Below are positions 1 to 7,499 of a stretch of 64,000 bases of DNA, piece after piece (position 1 is the first letter of the stretch; every line of letters begins with the position of its first letter). The notes under the pieces were generated by a model. The model was given only the letters and a program-made list of their open reading frames with translations, was not told the DNA's origin and ran no database searches. This DNA comes from Opacimonas sp002292215 (GTDB lineage Bacteria; Pseudomonadota; Gammaproteobacteria; Enterobacterales; Alteromonadaceae). Where the stretch lies: the NCBI GenBank assembly GCA_943846745.1, contig OX044360.1, positions 2,835,381-2,899,380 on the forward strand, in the 5' to 3' direction. The position numbers were made by a program, and so were the translations under genes.

Positions 1-140
1 AGGGTTCATCTCGTACTGTCGGTGTTGGTAGTCAGATTTTAGTTTCGTTAGGCGTGAAACAAATGAAGTTATTATCCAAACCAGTTAAATACTCAGGTTT
101 ATCAGGGTATGGTTTAGAAGTCGTTGAGTACATTAGCTAA
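1..140 (+). CDS. ribBA: RibBA C-terminus (DHBP synthase / GTP cyclohydrolase II), partial
   Basis: Only the last 45 codons lie in the window; the gene enters from the left edge in the frame starting at base 3 and stops at TAA 138-140. The tail with the LSGYGLEVVEYIS ending resembles the end of the GTP cyclohydrolase II (RibA) domain, whose members end in a similar glycine-rich GYGLEVVE segment. The next gene is lumazine synthase, and ribBA-ribH-nusB is a common gammaproteobacterial order, so a bifunctional RibBA is more likely than stand-alone RibA. Its products (dihydroxybutanone phosphate and the pyrimidine precursor) feed riboflavin synthesis. The N-terminal domain cannot be seen, so bifunctionality is inferred. 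Confidence 0.75.
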   Translation, partial: GSSRTVGVGSQILVSLGVKQMKLLSKPVKYSGLSGYGLEVVEYIS

Positions 141-170
141 ATTTAATGTGGCAGCATCGCGCAGTTTTTG

Positions 171-179
171 TGATATACT
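171..179 (+). promoter_or_regulatory. Extended -10 promoter before ribH
   Basis: TGATATACT is an extended -10 element (TG-N-TATACT) followed by a GC-rich discriminator, about 50 bp before the ribH start. No good -35 hexamer is visible, which is usual for extended -10 promoters. It would let ribH-nusB-thiL-pgpA be transcribed separately from ribBA. Confidence 0.4.
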
Positions 180-227
180 GTGCTCCGAAAAAATTGACTC
201 TTTATACAGTATTTAAGGAAACCTGAT

Positions 228-707
228 ATGCATATCATCGAAGGTAACATCCGCGCAACGGGCAAAAAATTTGCCATTGTCGTTTCTCGATTTAATAGTT
301 TTGTAGTAGAAAGTCTACTTGAAGGTGCGGTAGATACATTAGACCGTTTTGGTGAAGTAGGTAGTGACGACATCACAGTTATCCGCGTACCAGGTGCCTA
401 TGAGTTGCCTATGGCGGCACAACGCATCGCCCAGTCCAAAAAATTTGACGCAATCATCGCATTAGGTGCGGTTATTCGTGGTGGCACGCCGCATTTTGAT
501 TTTGTGGCGGGTGAGTGTAATAAAGGTCTCGCACAAGTTTCGTTAGAATATAGCATTCCAGTTTCTTTTGGTGTTATCACCACGGATTCAATAGAACAAG
601 CGATTGAGCGTTCTGGAACTAAAGCTGGAAATAAAGGCGCTGAAGCTGCAATGGGTGCACTTGAGATGGTTAACGTCATGGACGCCATTGACGAGGCTAT
701 TGCGTGA
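228..707 (+). CDS. ribH: 6,7-dimethyl-8-ribityllumazine synthase
   Basis: At 159 residues it has the usual RibH length. The enzyme condenses 5-amino-6-ribitylaminouracil with dihydroxybutanone phosphate to give lumazine, the penultimate step of riboflavin synthesis; family members assemble into cytosolic shells. Visible family features are the early SRFN segment (phosphate/substrate pocket), the VRVPGAYELP stretch, the ALGAVIRGGTPHFDFV block with the catalytic histidine, and the PVSFGVITTDSIEQA segment. The stop codon abuts nusB, so both are probably on one transcript with ribBA or from the extended -10 promoter upstream. Nothing unusual. Confidence 0.96.
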   Translation: MHIIEGNIRATGKKFAIVVSRFNSFVVESLLEGAVDTLDRFGEVGSDDITVIRVPGAYELPMAAQRIAQSKKFDAIIALGAVIRGGTPHFDFVAGECNKGLAQVSLEYSIPVSFGVITTDSIEQAIERSGTKAGNKGAEAAMGALEMVNVMDAIDEAIA

Positions 708-718
708 GTGGAGCAAAA

Positions 719-1141
719 ATGAAACCTGCCGCGCGCCGCAAAGCGCGTGAGTTAGCCCTACAAGGGATTTACTCATGGCAGATGAGTGGTAACACAATCC
801 AAAGCGTCGAATTAAATTTGGCAACCACTAACGATATGTCAAAAGTTGACGTAACGTTTTTTCAAGAGCTACTTCGTGATACAGCAAGCAAAGTAGCAGA
901 CTTAGATGTGTCGATTAAACCTTACCTAGGCCGCTTGCCTGAAGAGCTTGATCCTATCGAAAAAGCCATCTTACGTTTAGCGACGTTAGAGTTAACCCAA
1001 CGTATTGATGTCCCCTACAAAGTGGTCATTAACGAAGCGATTGAGTTAGCCAAATCCTTCGGTGCTGAAGAAAGTCATAAATTTGTGAATGGCGTGTTAG
1101 ATAAAGCTGTAAAGACACTTCGTCGTCACGAATTACCATAA
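719..1141 (+). CDS. nusB: Transcription antitermination factor NusB
   Basis: NusB binds boxA RNA with S10 (NusE) and supports rRNA antitermination. The start at ATG 719 gives a protein beginning MKPAARRKARELALQ, which matches the family N-terminus, and has a GGAG Shine-Dalgarno five bases upstream; an in-frame GTG at 704 would add five residues overlapping the ribH stop and is less likely. The conserved C-terminal block around VPYKVVINEAIELAKSFG and the KFVNGVLDKA segment are both present. Length is about 140 residues, normal for proteobacterial NusB. It sits in the classical ribH-nusB-thiL-pgpA order. Confidence 0.95.
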   Translation: MKPAARRKARELALQGIYSWQMSGNTIQSVELNLATTNDMSKVDVTFFQELLRDTASKVADLDVSIKPYLGRLPEELDPIEKAILRLATLELTQRIDVPYKVVINEAIELAKSFGAEESHKFVNGVLDKAVKTLRRHELP

Positions 1142-1170
1142 TCACTGCATGATATTTCGTTGTTAATCGA

Positions 1171-2166
1171 ATGAAAGAATTTTCAATCATTGAAAAATAC
1201 TTTACTTCTCAGTCACAACCACGCCAAGATGTTATTATTGGTGTCGGTGATGATTGTGCCATTACTAAAGTACCGGCCAATCAAGCATTAGCAACGACGA
1301 CTGATACCTTAGTCAGTGGGGTGCATTTCTTGCCTGACACTGCACCTAGTGATATTGCCCACAAAGCGTTAGCGGTCAATTTAAGTGATTTAGCTGCCGT
1401 GGGCGCTGTCCCTGCATGGATCAGTTTAGCCATCTCATTGGAGCGCACGGATGAAGATTGGCTTGATGAGTTTTCTGATACCTTGGCACGTTTATGTGAA
1501 TACTACTCTATCAATCTTATTGGTGGCGATACGACACGCGGTCCGTTAAGTATTACGATTACGGCGCAAGGCTTCGTCCCGCCTGAAAGTATTGCTACGC
1601 GCAGTGGGGCAAAACCGGGTGATTTATTGTATGTTACTGGCACATTAGGTGATGCAGGTGCTGGGCTAGATATCTTGTTAGGTAAGCTCGATTGTTCGAC
1701 ATTAACAACTCTCAATTCGCAACAGCAAGACACCATTGCAAGTTACTTGACAGAGCGCCATTATAAACCGACTCCTCGGGTGTTAGCGGGGACGGCGTTA
1801 CGTCGTATGATTTCAAGTTGTATTGATTTATCAGACGGCTTGCTTGGCGATATTCAACATATTATGCGGGCATCAAAGTGTGGCGCACACATCAACGTCG
1901 AAAGTTTACCTATTTCTCCAGCATTAGCGGCATTAGTCCCTGCCGAACAAGCATTTGACTATGCCTTATCTGCTGGTGATGATTACGAGTTATGTTTTTC
2001 TTTACCCCAAAAAAATACGTCTGAATTAGAATTGGCGCTCAATGCTGCTAATGTTAATTTTACCTGTATAGGGCAAATCGTCGGTGGTAACATGCTCATT
2101 TTAACGCATAACGGTCATCCCTATCAGCCTGCTGGGCATTCATTTGAACATCAGTTTGATAGTTAA
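1171..2166 (+). CDS. thiL: Thiamine-monophosphate kinase
   Basis: ThiL phosphorylates thiamine monophosphate to thiamine pyrophosphate with ATP, the last step of de novo TPP synthesis. The 331-residue protein has the family hallmarks: an N-terminal GVGDDCA metal/nucleotide segment, TTDTLVSGVHF, the LAVNLSDLAAVGA block with acidic metal ligands, GGDTTRG, and CIDLSDGLLGD further on. It is followed 18 bp later by pgpA, a normal neighbour. It complements the salvage genes at 54-58 kb (TPP riboswitch, receptor, thiK): ThiK makes the monophosphate and ThiL finishes it. Confidence 0.95.
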   Translation: MKEFSIIEKYFTSQSQPRQDVIIGVGDDCAITKVPANQALATTTDTLVSGVHFLPDTAPSDIAHKALAVNLSDLAAVGAVPAWISLAISLERTDEDWLDEFSDTLARLCEYYSINLIGGDTTRGPLSITITAQGFVPPESIATRSGAKPGDLLYVTGTLGDAGAGLDILLGKLDCSTLTTLNSQQQDTIASYLTERHYKPTPRVLAGTALRRMISSCIDLSDGLLGDIQHIMRASKCGAHINVESLPISPALAALVPAEQAFDYALSAGDDYELCFSLPQKNTSELELALNAANVNFTCIGQIVGGNMLILTHNGHPYQPAGHSFEHQFDS

Positions 2167-2184
2167 CTTACAGGTCACGCCAGT

Positions 2185-2673
2185 ATGACACCGGATATTC
2201 GCCAACGTCTCAATTTACTCAATCCCATTCATTTTTTAGCGTTAGGCTTTGGCTCAGGTCTCGCGCCTAAAGCTCCAGGCACATTTGGCTCTCTAGCAGC
2301 CATTCCACTGGTATGGTGGTGTGCAACCTCGCTCAGCTTACCGGTATATATTTGCGTCGCTCTTATTGCTTGTTTGGCAGGTATTTACATCTGTGGAAAA
2401 ACAGCTCAGGACATGCAAGTACACGACCATGGCGCAATTGTCTGGGATGAGGTGGCAGGTATGCTGTGTGTGTTTATTGCGCTGCCCATCACTTGGGAAA
2501 CACTGCTGTTGGGGTTTGTGTTATTTCGTTGGTTGGATATTCAAAAGCCATTATTTATTGGCTGGATTGACCGTAACTTTACCGATGGATTAGGGATCAT
2601 GCTTGATGATATAGTCGCAGGTCTGGTGGCATGCGGGATATTGCATGCCATTAATACTGCTAGCCCGTTCTAA
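2185..2673 (+). CDS. pgpA: Phosphatidylglycerophosphatase A
   Basis: Inner-membrane phosphatase that removes phosphate from phosphatidylglycerophosphate to give phosphatidylglycerol. The 162-residue protein begins with the family block GSGLAPKAPGTFGSL, has several hydrophobic membrane segments (around residues 45-70 and 95-115), and carries the metal-binding acidic motif VWDEVAGM near residue 90 and the DWxDRN-like segment DRNFTDGLGIMLDDIVAG. The length matches the family. It is last in the ribH-nusB-thiL-pgpA run and converges on dxs. Confidence 0.93.
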   Translation: MTPDIRQRLNLLNPIHFLALGFGSGLAPKAPGTFGSLAAIPLVWWCATSLSLPVYICVALIACLAGIYICGKTAQDMQVHDHGAIVWDEVAGMLCVFIALPITWETLLLGFVLFRWLDIQKPLFIGWIDRNFTDGLGIMLDDIVAGLVACGILHAINTASPF

Positions 2674-2704
2674 TTCAACGCTGAGACTGAAGCTAAAATT
2701 AGGG

Positions 2705-4597
2705 TTAAGCTCTATTCAAACGTTGTTGCACTTGTTCGACAATCCCTGCAGCATCAATCTTTAACAGCGTATACATTTGAGATTGGGTAGCCTGCATGAT
2801 AAATTCATCAGGCAAACCGCACTGTAGCAATTGAGTTAACAACCCTTCAGCTAAAATGAATTCGCCCACTTCGCTTCCTGCACCGCCTTTAATTGCGCCA
2901 TCTTCTAAGGTCACTAATAAGTCATGTTCTTGTGCAGCAGCTATGATGGCTTGGGTATCAAGAGGTTTTACAAAGCGCATATCAATTAATGTTGCATTTA
3001 ACGTTTGTGCTGCTTTTCTTGCTTCTGGTAGCAATGTGCCAAAGTTTAAAATCGCAACCCGTTGTCCACAAATATCAGGGGTAGGTTGGATCTCACGCAA
3101 AGTACGTGATTTACCTATTTCAAGTGCAGTCATGTTTTCATCAATCGGCGCATCTTCACCACCACCACGCGGATAACGTACCGCAGCGGGTTGTTGTAAT
3201 TGATGTCCAGTGTAGAGCATTTGGCGACATTCATTTTCATCGCCTGGGGTCATGATCACTAAATTAGGAATACAGCGTAAAAAACTGATATCAAATGCAC
3301 CTTGATGGGTTGGCCCATCTGCACCGACAATACCAGCGCGATCGATAGCAAATAACACCGGTAAATTTTGAATAGCAACATCATGAATCAATTGATCGTA
3401 AGCACGTTGCAAAAACGTAGAGTAAATAGCAACTACTGGATGCAACCCGCGGATCGCCATACCAGCAGCTAATGTCACCGCATGCTGTTCGGCAATAGCA
3501 ACATCAAAATATTGTTCTGGGTATTGTTTAGAAAACGCCACCATACCAGAACCTTCGCGCATCGCTGGCGTAACAGCCATAAGCTTAGGATCAACCGCCG
3601 CCATATCACACAACCACTGACCAAAAATAGCAGAGTAAGTAGGTGAGGTAGGCACAGATTTAGGTAAGCGTTCATCTTCCGGGTTAAACTTAGGTACAGC
3701 ATGAAATTTAATCGGATCTTTTTCGGCTACATCATATCCTTTGCCTTTTTTGGTCACGACATGCAGTATTTGAGGACCGGAGATATTACGCATGTTTTTG
3801 AGTGTATCGACCATGCCACTTACATCGTGTCCATCAATGGGACCGATATAATTAAATCCCAATTCTTCAAATATCGTACCCGGGACCACCATCCCTTTGA
3901 TATGTTCTTCGGCTTTTGAAGCAAATTCTTTTAAAGGTGGGACGTTAGAGAGGACTTTTTTGCTCCCGTCACGAATAGTGTTGAAAAAGCTACCTGTTAA
4001 TAAGCGGGCTAAATGTGAATTTAATGCACCCACATTTTCAGAAATTGACATTTCATTGTCATTTAATATAACCAACATATCTTTGGCAATATCGCCGCCA
4101 TGATTGAGCGCTTCAAAGGCTAAACCTGCGGTTAAAGCACCATCACCAATGACGGCAACGGTTTTTCGGTTCTGACCCTCTTTATCAGCTGCAATAGCCA
4201 TACCGACAGCTGCACTGATTGAAGTAGATGAGTGACCGACTGCAAAGGTGTCATACTGGCTTTCTGGAGGCCACGGAAAAGGATGTAACCCGCCTTGTTG
4301 ACGAATAGTCGTCATACGCTCACGGCGACCTGTTAAAATTTTATGAGGATAAGCTTGATGACCTACATCCCAAATCAACTGGTCAAACGGGGTGTTATAT
4401 ACATAGTGTAATGCGACCGTCAGCTCGACAGTTCCTAACCCAGATGCAAAATGCCCACTAGATTTGCTCACACTTGACAACAAAAACTGTCTCAGTTCAG
4501 TGGCGACTTGTGCCAATTTATCTTTAGGAAGCGTCCGTAATTCCTCAGGTGTGTTGGCCAAAGCCAGAGTAGGGTAATGTGCAAGATCCAATGACAT
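2705..4597 (-). CDS. dxs: 1-deoxy-D-xylulose-5-phosphate synthase
   Basis: TPP-dependent enzyme joining pyruvate and glyceraldehyde-3-phosphate; first step of the MEP isoprenoid pathway, with DXP also feeding thiamine and pyridoxal synthesis. At 630 residues it is full length. Visible features: VGHQAYPHKILTGRR near residue 80, the TPP/Mg motif starting GDGALTAGLAFEALN and continuing to LNDNEMSISENVG (about 150-190), and the transketolase pyrimidine-binding region around FDVAIAEQHAVTLAAG. It lies downstream of xseB and ispA on the same strand, the usual xseB-ispA-dxs operon. Confidence 0.97.
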   Translation of the reverse strand: MSLDLAHYPTLALANTPEELRTLPKDKLAQVATELRQFLLSSVSKSSGHFASGLGTVELTVALHYVYNTPFDQLIWDVGHQAYPHKILTGRRERMTTIRQQGGLHPFPWPPESQYDTFAVGHSSTSISAAVGMAIAADKEGQNRKTVAVIGDGALTAGLAFEALNHGGDIAKDMLVILNDNEMSISENVGALNSHLARLLTGSFFNTIRDGSKKVLSNVPPLKEFASKAEEHIKGMVVPGTIFEELGFNYIGPIDGHDVSGMVDTLKNMRNISGPQILHVVTKKGKGYDVAEKDPIKFHAVPKFNPEDERLPKSVPTSPTYSAIFGQWLCDMAAVDPKLMAVTPAMREGSGMVAFSKQYPEQYFDVAIAEQHAVTLAAGMAIRGLHPVVAIYSTFLQRAYDQLIHDVAIQNLPVLFAIDRAGIVGADGPTHQGAFDISFLRCIPNLVIMTPGDENECRQMLYTGHQLQQPAAVRYPRGGGEDAPIDENMTALEIGKSRTLREIQPTPDICGQRVAILNFGTLLPEARKAAQTLNATLIDMRFVKPLDTQAIIAAAQEHDLLVTLEDGAIKGGAGSEVGEFILAEGLLTQLLQCGLPDEFIMQATQSQMYTLLKIDAAGIVEQVQQRLNRA

Positions 4598-4619
4598 ATA
4601 TAGAAAAGTACTCTGTGGG

Positions 4620-5522
4620 TTAGTAGCTACGCTGAACTAAAAATTCAGCAAACTCGTTTAGTAGAGTGGTATTGTAAGGTAATTGGTCCGATGATTGAAG
4701 TGATTCTGCGTATAACTGGGCTAAATAATCTTGTGATGCTTGTAAACCTAATAAAGCTGGAAAGGTAGACTTATTGAGCTCTTGGTCTGAACCACTCGGT
4801 TTACCAAGGGTTAGGCTATCACTGGTCACATCCAAAATATCATCGAGTACTTGAAACGCCAAGCCTAAATTACGACTAAAAGTTTGTAAGTGCGCAATGT
4901 CTGCCAGATCTAAATCTGACGTTAATGCAATCACCATACCCACACATGCACTGAGTAATGCACCCGTTTTGAGTGCATGTAATTGCGTTAAGGTATTAAT
5001 ATCAATCGCGGTGTCAGTGAAATGCAAATCAATAGCTTGGCCACCGCACATGCCATCATAGCCTGCAGCTTTAGCTAACACAGAAATCACTGCTACTTTT
5101 TCACGATCAGTCAGTGTAGGCGAGTTGGCAATATGTTCAAATGCTAATGATTGCAGTGCATCACCCACTAAAATTGCTGTGCCAGGGCTAAACTGAATAT
5201 GGCAAGTTGGCTGACCACGACGTAAATCATCATTATCCATATCGGGCAGGTCATCATGAACAAGCGAATACGCGTGAATACATTCAATGGCGACCATCAA
5301 CGGCGCCAGCTTGTTAGCATCTATCGCAAGCGTTTCGCCAAGGATAGCAATAAATAATGGTCTCACTCGTTTACCTTGACCGAGCAAGGCATATCCCATT
5401 GCTGGTAATAGATCACAAGGTAGCGACGGATAATGGGCTAATGCTTGAGTTAACAGCTGATTAGTGTGCTCAATGGTTTGAGTATGGCGGTGTTTAAAAC
5501 TCATAATCCGAATCAGACTCAT
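4620..5522 (-). CDS. ispA: Farnesyl diphosphate synthase
   Basis: Trans-prenyltransferase making farnesyl diphosphate from IPP and DMAPP/GPP. Both aspartate-rich motifs are present: DDLPDMDNDD (first, about residues 93-102) and FQVLDDILD (second, about 230). GKRVRP, which binds IPP, lies near residue 50. The 300-residue length fits the short-chain bacterial class. The start shown overlaps the xseB 3' end; an internal ATG at 5504 (residue 7) is equally plausible and would reduce the overlap to 11 bp. Operon xseB-ispA-dxs. Confidence 0.95.
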   Translation of the reverse strand: MSLIRIMSFKHRHTQTIEHTNQLLTQALAHYPSLPCDLLPAMGYALLGQGKRVRPLFIAILGETLAIDANKLAPLMVAIECIHAYSLVHDDLPDMDNDDLRRGQPTCHIQFSPGTAILVGDALQSLAFEHIANSPTLTDREKVAVISVLAKAAGYDGMCGGQAIDLHFTDTAIDINTLTQLHALKTGALLSACVGMVIALTSDLDLADIAHLQTFSRNLGLAFQVLDDILDVTSDSLTLGKPSGSDQELNKSTFPALLGLQASQDYLAQLYAESLQSSDQLPYNTTLLNEFAEFLVQRSY

Positions 5523-5757
5523 CCGTTGTTAACACTTCTAATGTTGCATTATCTTTGGCTAAGACGCTAACCTGTTGCTCTGCGTCTTTTAAATAACGCT
5601 GACATGAACGGGCTAATGTAATGCCTTCTTGAAATTTACCTAAAGCCACATCTAGCGGTAATTCACCACGTTCCATTTCTTGAACGACAAGTTCAAGTTG
5701 TTGCATCGCTTGTTCAAAATTCGGTTGTTGTTTTTCAGTCGCGCTATCGTGTGCCAT
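5494..5757 (-). CDS. xseB: Exodeoxyribonuclease VII small subunit
   Basis: Small helical subunit of ExoVII, which degrades single-stranded DNA from both ends together with XseA. The 87-residue protein has the typical core FEQAMQQLELVVQEMERGELPLDVALGKFQEGITL (split here as FEQAMQQLELVVQEMERG and the following LPLDVALGKFQEGI), then a variable acidic tail. It is first in the xseB-ispA-dxs operon and divergent from pomA. XseA is not in the window. Confidence 0.93.
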   Translation of the reverse strand: MAHDSATEKQQPNFEQAMQQLELVVQEMERGELPLDVALGKFQEGITLARSCQRYLKDAEQQVSVLAKDNATLEVLTTDESDSDYEF

Positions 5758-5795
5758 GTCTCATCCACTTTTTGTAAGATTCATAGGATATTAAC

Positions 5796-5822
5796 TATAG
5801 ATAATATCGTAAATGTCGATAA
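5796..5822 (+). promoter_or_regulatory. Candidate sigma-28 (FliA) flagellar promoter for pomAB
   Basis: TATAGATA (5796-5803) and GTCGATAA (5815-5822) are separated by exactly 11 bp. The FliA consensus is TAAAGTTT-N11-GCCGATAA; the -10 part matches 7 of 8 positions and the -35 part 5 of 8. It lies about 50 bp before the pomA start. Stator genes are commonly late flagellar genes, so the context agrees, but this is an unverified motif match. Confidence 0.5.
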
Positions 5823-5870
5823 AAAGCATAGTAATCTTATTCTGCTATTCACACCATAAGAGGGTTTTCA

Positions 5871-6563
5871 ATGGATTTAGCTACGATAGTCGGCATGATT
5901 GGCGCGATTGGCTTTAATGTCATGGCGATGGTCCAAGGCGGCGACATTGGTATGTTTATCAACGTACCATCTATCTTAATTGTATTTTGTGGTTCATTGT
6001 TTGTGGTGTTGTCGCAGTTTTCATTGGGGCAGTTTTTGGGTGCAGGCAAAATTGCAGCTAAGGCGTTCATGTTTAAAATTGAAGCACCTGAAGCACTGAT
6101 CCATAAAGTCGTTGAAATGGCTGATGCTGCTCGAAAAGGAGGTTTTTTGGCATTGGAAGAAGCGCAAATTGATAACCCTTTCATGCAAAAAGGGGTAGAT
6201 ATGCTGGTTGATGGGCATGATGTTGAAGTGGTACGAGAAACTTTATCCAAAGATATTTCGATGACGACCCAGCGCCATGAATTCGGTGCGTCGATTTTTA
6301 AATCACTGGGCGATATTGCACCAGCAATGGCGGTTGCATTATTAACTACCTTATATGGCGCATTTTTAGCGAATATCATCTGTTTGCCCATTTCGGCTAA
6401 ATTAAATGTGCGCTCACAAGAAGAAAAAGTCAATCAGTCACTTGTGCTCGATGGGATTTTAGGGATTGCCGATGGACAAAATCCGCGGGTCATCGACGGG
6501 ATATTAAAATCCTATTTAGCAGAATCTAAACGCGCCAATGAAGCAAAAGAAGCAGAAGAATAA
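5871..6563 (+). CDS. pomA: Flagellar stator protein PomA with internal deletion of membrane helix 3
   Basis: PomA forms the Na+ channel of the polar flagellar stator with PomB. The N-terminus MDLATIVGMIGAIGFNVMAM, the cytoplasmic loop with EMADAARKGGFLALEE and the FMQKGVDMLVDGHD segment, and the C-terminal DGILGIADGQNPRVID are all typical. However, the protein reads GDIAPAMAVALLTTLYG at residues ~147-163, whereas Vibrio PomA has, as I recall it, about 26 further residues between the two PAM tripeptides (the GMIGTLVGLVAML helix and following loop). That is membrane helix 3. The total is 230 residues instead of about 253. The frame is preserved. Only one copy of the flanking repeat CCAGCAATG (6321-6329) remains, so the loss looks like recombination or assembly collapse between short direct repeats. 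The channel would probably not work. Confidence 0.88.
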   Translation: MDLATIVGMIGAIGFNVMAMVQGGDIGMFINVPSILIVFCGSLFVVLSQFSLGQFLGAGKIAAKAFMFKIEAPEALIHKVVEMADAARKGGFLALEEAQIDNPFMQKGVDMLVDGHDVEVVRETLSKDISMTTQRHEFGASIFKSLGDIAPAMAVALLTTLYGAFLANIICLPISAKLNVRSQEEKVNQSLVLDGILGIADGQNPRVIDGILKSYLAESKRANEAKEAEE

Positions 6564-7489
6564 TGGCTGACGAATGCCCTAAATGCCCACCAGAAGGACT
6601 GCCCCCGTGGATGGGGACATTTGCTGATTTAATGTCTTTGTTAATGTGCTTTTTTGTTCTGTTATTGTCATTTTCTGAAATGGATGTACTGAAATTTAAG
6701 CAAATTGCAGGCTCAATGAAGTTTGCGTTTGGGGTACAAAGCAAGCTTGAAGTTAAAGATATTCCCAAAGGGACAAGTGTCATTGCTATGGAGTTCTCTC
6801 CGGGTAAGCCACAACCGACGCCAATAGAAACCATTCAACAAGTCACGACTGAAGTGACTCGCCAAGAACTTGAGTTTCAAGATGGTGAAAGTGCGCATGC
6901 TGGCGGTAAACAACGCCAGCAAGGTGAACAAAGTGGCGGGCAGGCAACGTCTACTTCAGTCAATATGGCATCAGCGTCGGATGCCTCTGATTCGGCAAAT
7001 AAAGACAATATTGCTGAGCAGTTGAAGAAAATAGCTGAAAAAATGGAACAAGAGATCCGAGATGGCGCGATAGAACTAGAATCATTGGGACAACAGATTA
7101 CTATCCGGATCCGTGAAAATGGGTCATTTGCTGCGGGTTCGGCATTTTTACAGCCACAATTTGTACCTGTCGTGATCAAAATCGGCACAGCGCTATCGGA
7201 TATCCCAGGTGAGATTGAAGTCTCTGGTCACAGTGATATTTCTAATATCGCAAATAAGTTGTATCGGTCTAACTGGGATTTATCTTCTCAACGTGCGGTG
7301 GCGGTCGGTGAACAACTGGTGCAAGCTCCTAATTTTGATGCTAGTCGCATGATTGTGGTGGGGATGTCGAATAATCGGTTGTTAACTGAAGAGCTCACAG
7401 CGCAAGCGCAAGCTCGTAATCGCCGAGTTGAGATCATGATTAATCAGGGCAGACCTAAATACAGTGATCCCATCTCGGTGACGCAGTAG
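6563..7489 (+). CDS. pomB: Flagellar stator protein PomB (MotB/OmpA family)
   Basis: Starts at the last base of the pomA stop codon, so the two are translationally coupled. A short cytoplasmic N-terminus (PKCPPEGLPPWMGTF) is followed by one membrane helix holding the ion-binding aspartate (Asp22 in TFADLMSLLMCFFVLLLSF). A long periplasmic linker rich in Gln, Gly and Ser (about 90-150) leads to a peptidoglycan-binding OmpA-like domain (about 190-300; ISGHSDISN-like region reads VSGHSDI, and NRRVEI at the end). Length 308 is normal. PomB looks intact although its partner has lost a channel helix. Confidence 0.93.
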   Translation: MADECPKCPPEGLPPWMGTFADLMSLLMCFFVLLLSFSEMDVLKFKQIAGSMKFAFGVQSKLEVKDIPKGTSVIAMEFSPGKPQPTPIETIQQVTTEVTRQELEFQDGESAHAGGKQRQQGEQSGGQATSTSVNMASASDASDSANKDNIAEQLKKIAEKMEQEIRDGAIELESLGQQITIRIRENGSFAAGSAFLQPQFVPVVIKIGTALSDIPGEIEVSGHSDISNIANKLYRSNWDLSSQRAVAVGEQLVQAPNFDASRMIVVGMSNNRLLTEELTAQAQARNRRVEIMINQGRPKYSDPISVTQ

Positions 7490-7499
7490 CGAGTAGCTG

